NCBI GenBank assembly: GCA_023301395.1
Contig: JALZUY010000289.1
Location: 1-16,164 of the forward strand
DNA length: 16,164 nucleotides
Source: Nonlabens sp.
Lineage (GTDB): Bacteria; Bacteroidota; Bacteroidia; Flavobacteriales; Flavobacteriaceae
Reading direction: 5' to 3'
Part shown: piece after piece, positions 13,865 through 16,164 of the stretch
How the letters are laid out: every line of letters begins with the position of its first letter
How positions within the stretch are numbered: position 1 is the first letter of the stretch
Notes under the pieces: model-generated
Database searches by the model: none
Told to the model about the DNA's origin: nothing
What the model saw: the letters and a program-made list of their open reading frames with translations, nothing else
Position numbers and translations under genes: made by a program

Positions 13865-14221
13865 ATGAAATATATATATTGGATTTCAACCGGATTATTT
13901 TGTGCATTAATGCTATGGTCAGCGACTATGTATTTTACTCAATATTCTATGGTTACTGGTTTTTTTGAAATACTTGGATTTCCTGTTTGGATTGTTTATC
14001 CGCTGGCGACTTTAAAAGTTATAGGAGTTGCTATGATTTTATGGCGTGGCAATCGCTGGTTAACAGAATGGGCTTATGCCGGTATTTTCTTTGATATGAT
14101 TCTAGCAATGGGCGCACATATAGATCACATGGATGGTGGATATATCTTACCGATTGTAGGAATCGTGTTCTTATTTATATCATACTTTACGGGTAATACC
14201 GTTAGGAAATGGATGGTATAG
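13865..14221 (+). CDS. DoxX-like four-helix membrane protein
   Basis: This 118-residue integral inner-membrane protein has four predicted helices, about 4-24, 42-60, 67-86 and 93-109, separated by short polar loops. The pattern (a polar residue near each helix end, FGFPVWIVYPLATLKVIGVAMI-like second helix, ILAMGAHIDHMDGG before the fourth) fits the DoxX/DoxD-like family, whose members are linked to thiosulfate oxidation or redox partners, though most small ones have no known function. Two histidines and aspartates (H85, D87, H88, D90) cluster in the loop before helix 4. It follows the hypothetical gene by 14 bp. The dispersed palindrome begins 3 bp after its stop. Confidence 0.75.
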   Translation: MKYIYWISTGLFCALMLWSATMYFTQYSMVTGFFEILGFPVWIVYPLATLKVIGVAMILWRGNRWLTEWAYAGIFFDMILAMGAHIDHMDGGYILPIVGIVFLFISYFTGNTVRKWMV

Positions 14222-14223
14222 GA

Positions 14224-14243
14224 TACGCTTTCGCGAAAGCGTA
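14224..14243. repeat. Dispersed palindrome, copy 5 (perfect 20-bp copy)
   Basis: TACGCTTTCGCGAAAGCGTA is a perfect 20-bp dyad and the best copy in the window. It lies 3 bp after the DoxX-like stop and 42 bp before the next ATG, on a GC-rich island in AT-rich sequence. It could fold as a hairpin at the mRNA 3' end, but no U tract follows, so it is not a standard terminator. Confidence 0.92.
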
Positions 14244-14285
14244 ACAATCACATCTTCTCATACTTATTAAAATCACACTTTTTTT

Positions 14286-15437
14286 ATGTCATTATTTCAA
14301 TCTAGAATAAAAGAAGTCCAGGACTTTTTTAATAGTAAAGATGTCGTGCTGGGCTATCGCAAATTGATGGATTGTGCCATGGATACTCAAGATATGAGTA
14401 TCTACAATCAGGTAATTTCACTTACTGACTGGAAAGAAAATCATCCCGATGATGTGGAAGGACTTATTGAAAAGTCACAGTCCATTATAGAGAATTTAAG
14501 AAGTCAAGTAGTTACAGAGAATGACACTACAAATGCGGTAATTGATGCTGTTGAGATTACTAAAACCTACAATAGAAACGGTTTCAAACTAGGGCCAGTT
14601 TCTTTATCGATTAAAAAAGGAACCATTTATGGACTAGTAGGTGAAAACGGAAACGGAAAAACAACCTTACTTAGAATTCTTGCAAAAGAGCTTGCGCCGT
14701 CACAAGGAACCATCAATTATCTATTCAATAATCAAATAGAGAACGACTATAAATTACGTACTCAGTTAATTTATATACCGCAACGTACTGCAACATGGTA
14801 TGGTAGTTTAAAGGATAATTTAAAATTTGTGTTATCCAGTTACGGCATTCCAGCTGTCGAGAATGAGACTAGAGTACTTATGATGATTGCTCGATTGGGT
14901 TTGTGGAAATACAAGCATTTAAAATGGAGTGAATTATCGTCTGGTTATAAGATGAGGTTTGAACTAGCGAGAACACTTTTGAGACAGCCTGAATTGTTGT
15001 TACTTGATGAGCCACTGGCAAATCTGGACGTACTTGCACAACAGGTAATACTTGAGGATTTGAAATCTATATGTAGCTCTGTAAATAACCCTATTGCTTT
15101 GATATTGAGTTCTCAACAGCTTTATGAGGTAGAAAAAGTGTCTGACAAAGTGATTTTCCTTAAAAATGGACAATACACAGACAACAGCGTTGATGAGGCA
15201 GGTGCAGCGCAACAGCTCATTATTGAACTGGACACAACGGCAACACGTGAAGAGTTAGTGACTGTATTTGAATCTATGAAAATGGAGAAACTTATATTTA
15301 ATGGTGGTGTTTTTATGGCATATTTTGAACCTCATGTAGAGTTTCATCAGGTCATGACTGCTCTAGGACATTATCAAATACCGGTTACTTACTTGCGTAA
15401 CATCTCTACATCTACTCGCCGTTTCTTTATCTCATAA
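14286..15437 (+). CDS. ABC transporter ATP-binding protein with N-terminal helical extension; switch histidine replaced
   Basis: This is the ATPase subunit of a two-gene ABC system with the downstream membrane protein. It has 383 residues. A helical extension of about 85 residues (1-85, acidic and without family match) is followed by an ABC domain starting at AVEITKTYNRNGF. Walker A GENGNGKTT (119-127), Q-loop Q166, signature LSSGY (217-221) and Walker B LLLLDEP (237-243) are present. The H-loop reads ILSSQQLYEVE, so the usual histidine is Q277. A C-terminal alpha/beta extension (about 308-383) follows. The substrate is unknown; the domain resembles exporters of the ABC-2 type more than importers. 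The gap to the next gene is 12 bp. The ATG at 14286 is the only reasonable start. Confidence 0.87.
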   Translation: MSLFQSRIKEVQDFFNSKDVVLGYRKLMDCAMDTQDMSIYNQVISLTDWKENHPDDVEGLIEKSQSIIENLRSQVVTENDTTNAVIDAVEITKTYNRNGFKLGPVSLSIKKGTIYGLVGENGNGKTTLLRILAKELAPSQGTINYLFNNQIENDYKLRTQLIYIPQRTATWYGSLKDNLKFVLSSYGIPAVENETRVLMMIARLGLWKYKHLKWSELSSGYKMRFELARTLLRQPELLLLDEPLANLDVLAQQVILEDLKSICSSVNNPIALILSSQQLYEVEKVSDKVIFLKNGQYTDNSVDEAGAAQQLIIELDTTATREELVTVFESMKMEKLIFNGGVFMAYFEPHVEFHQVMTALGHYQIPVTYLRNISTSTRRFFIS

Positions 15438-15449
15438 CTCCAGCATCAA

Positions 15450-16164
15450 ATGAATAATTTTATAAATAAAACAAATCAATATTTATTAGAACGCTATCCT
15501 ATTATATGGAATACAAAACTGTTGTGGATGCTTGCAATTGCGATAGGATTACACCTGTTGTTTTTTATCTATGGATTTTTATCGCTATCAAATCCTGAGT
15601 CTTTACAAAGCTATAGGGCAGAAGATATTTTCTTCAAAAGTGGTGGTATTTTTATTTCCATCATTATGTCAATTTTGATGATTGTTTTTTGGCTTATAAT
15701 GATGTTTAAGAATAATGCATTTAAAAGCTTTTACCCGACAAGAGCTTGGGATCTTGTAAAGCAATTTGGAGCTTATTTTCTTATTATTTTTATTTCTATA
15801 AGCTTCTATTTCTCTTTTCAAACAGGTCTTAAAACCTATATAGATCAAACTTATAATGACGAGCGATTTGAAAAAGATATAGAAACTGCAAATAGAGCTG
15901 CAATGTTCTTCTCACACAATGTGTTTGACTACAAGCTTAACAATAAGATCTATCCATCAAAGTTTCAAGAATTTTATTGTGAGACAATTGATGATTTAAT
16001 AGATGAGAGCAAACCTTTTATTAAGTCCTCTTTTGATAATAAACATCAATTTTACACACTTAAAACCTTAACTAGAGATACCTACTCAGAATATATAGAT
16101 TCTATCTATGATGCTAGTGTTTTTAATGAGTCTGCTGGAGTTAATTTAAAGAAGTACTTCTTTA
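15450..16164 (+). CDS. Membrane protein, probable permease partner of the preceding ABC ATPase (3' end outside window)
   Basis: The frame is open from the ATG at 15450 to the window end (238 codons, no stop). It begins MNNFINKTNQYLLERYPIIW and shows three hydrophobic segments, about residues 25-47 (LLWMLAIAIGLHLLFFIYGF), 66-87 (GGIFISIIMSILMIVFWLIM) and 104-126 (FGAYFLIIFISISFYFSF). They are separated by short loops and followed by a long hydrophilic region rich in D, E, N and Y (130 onward), which probably faces the periplasm before further helices beyond the window. The 12-bp spacing and same strand as the ATPase gene suggest the two form one transporter. I recognise no characterised family, so the permease role is inferred from position and topology. 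Confidence 0.75.
   Translation, partial: MNNFINKTNQYLLERYPIIWNTKLLWMLAIAIGLHLLFFIYGFLSLSNPESLQSYRAEDIFFKSGGIFISIIMSILMIVFWLIMMFKNNAFKSFYPTRAWDLVKQFGAYFLIIFISISFYFSFQTGLKTYIDQTYNDERFEKDIETANRAAMFFSHNVFDYKLNNKIYPSKFQEFYCETIDDLIDESKPFIKSSFDNKHQFYTLKTLTRDTYSEYIDSIYDASVFNESAGVNLKKYFF

Overview
The window is a piece of a low-GC Bacteroidetes chromosome, most likely a marine Flavobacteriaceae (genus not decidable from the sequence alone). The signs are a type IX secretion C-terminal sorting domain, a TonB-dependent receptor with an N-terminal carboxypeptidase-regulatory-like domain, a flavobacterial Tdk without its zinc ligands, TAnnTTTG-type -7 boxes, and almost no Shine-Dalgarno sequences. Most of the content is ordinary core metabolism and envelope genes; no phage, IS element, CRISPR array or RNA gene was found.

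Layout. 1-1706 (+): end of accB and complete accC, the biotin carrier and biotin carboxylase of acetyl-CoA carboxylase, closed by a bidirectional terminator. 1780-4661 (-): a TonB-dependent receptor followed by a small periplasmic TPR-like protein. 4662-5006: a 345-bp intergenic region with hairpins and a REP-like dispersed sequence. 5007-5936 (-): an orphan FbpC/PotA-type ABC ATPase whose -7 box lies four bases from its ATG. 6020-9490 (-): a secreted T9SS-sorted Asp-box (BNR-like) protein and, 3 bp downstream, a prolyl oligopeptidase lipoprotein. 9574-10566 (-): asd. 10699-11109 (-): mscL. 11238-12979 (-): tdk and alr, overlapping by one base. 13071-14221 (+): a conserved acidic hypothetical protein and a DoxX-like membrane protein. 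14286 to the end (+): an ABC ATPase with a helical N-terminal extension and the start of its probable membrane partner, which runs off the window.

The most unusual signal is not a gene. A short GC-rich palindrome, best copy TACGCTTTCGCGAAAGCGTA (14224-14243), occurs five times in 16 kb. Three copies are intergenic, and two lie inside genes, where both encode the peptide IRFRESV (TonB receptor residues 92-98, prolyl oligopeptidase residues 81-87). The element is free of stop codons in every frame, so it resembles a protein-tolerated dispersed palindrome, comparable in concept to the Rickettsia palindromic elements. In the peptidase it falls where the family normally has an I-P-F-R motif, with no change in length, so it appears to overwrite rather than insert.

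Start codons of five genes were moved downstream from the longest possible reading frame because the extensions use TTG/GTG starts, run through terminators, promoters or the palindrome, or lie upstream of conserved N termini.
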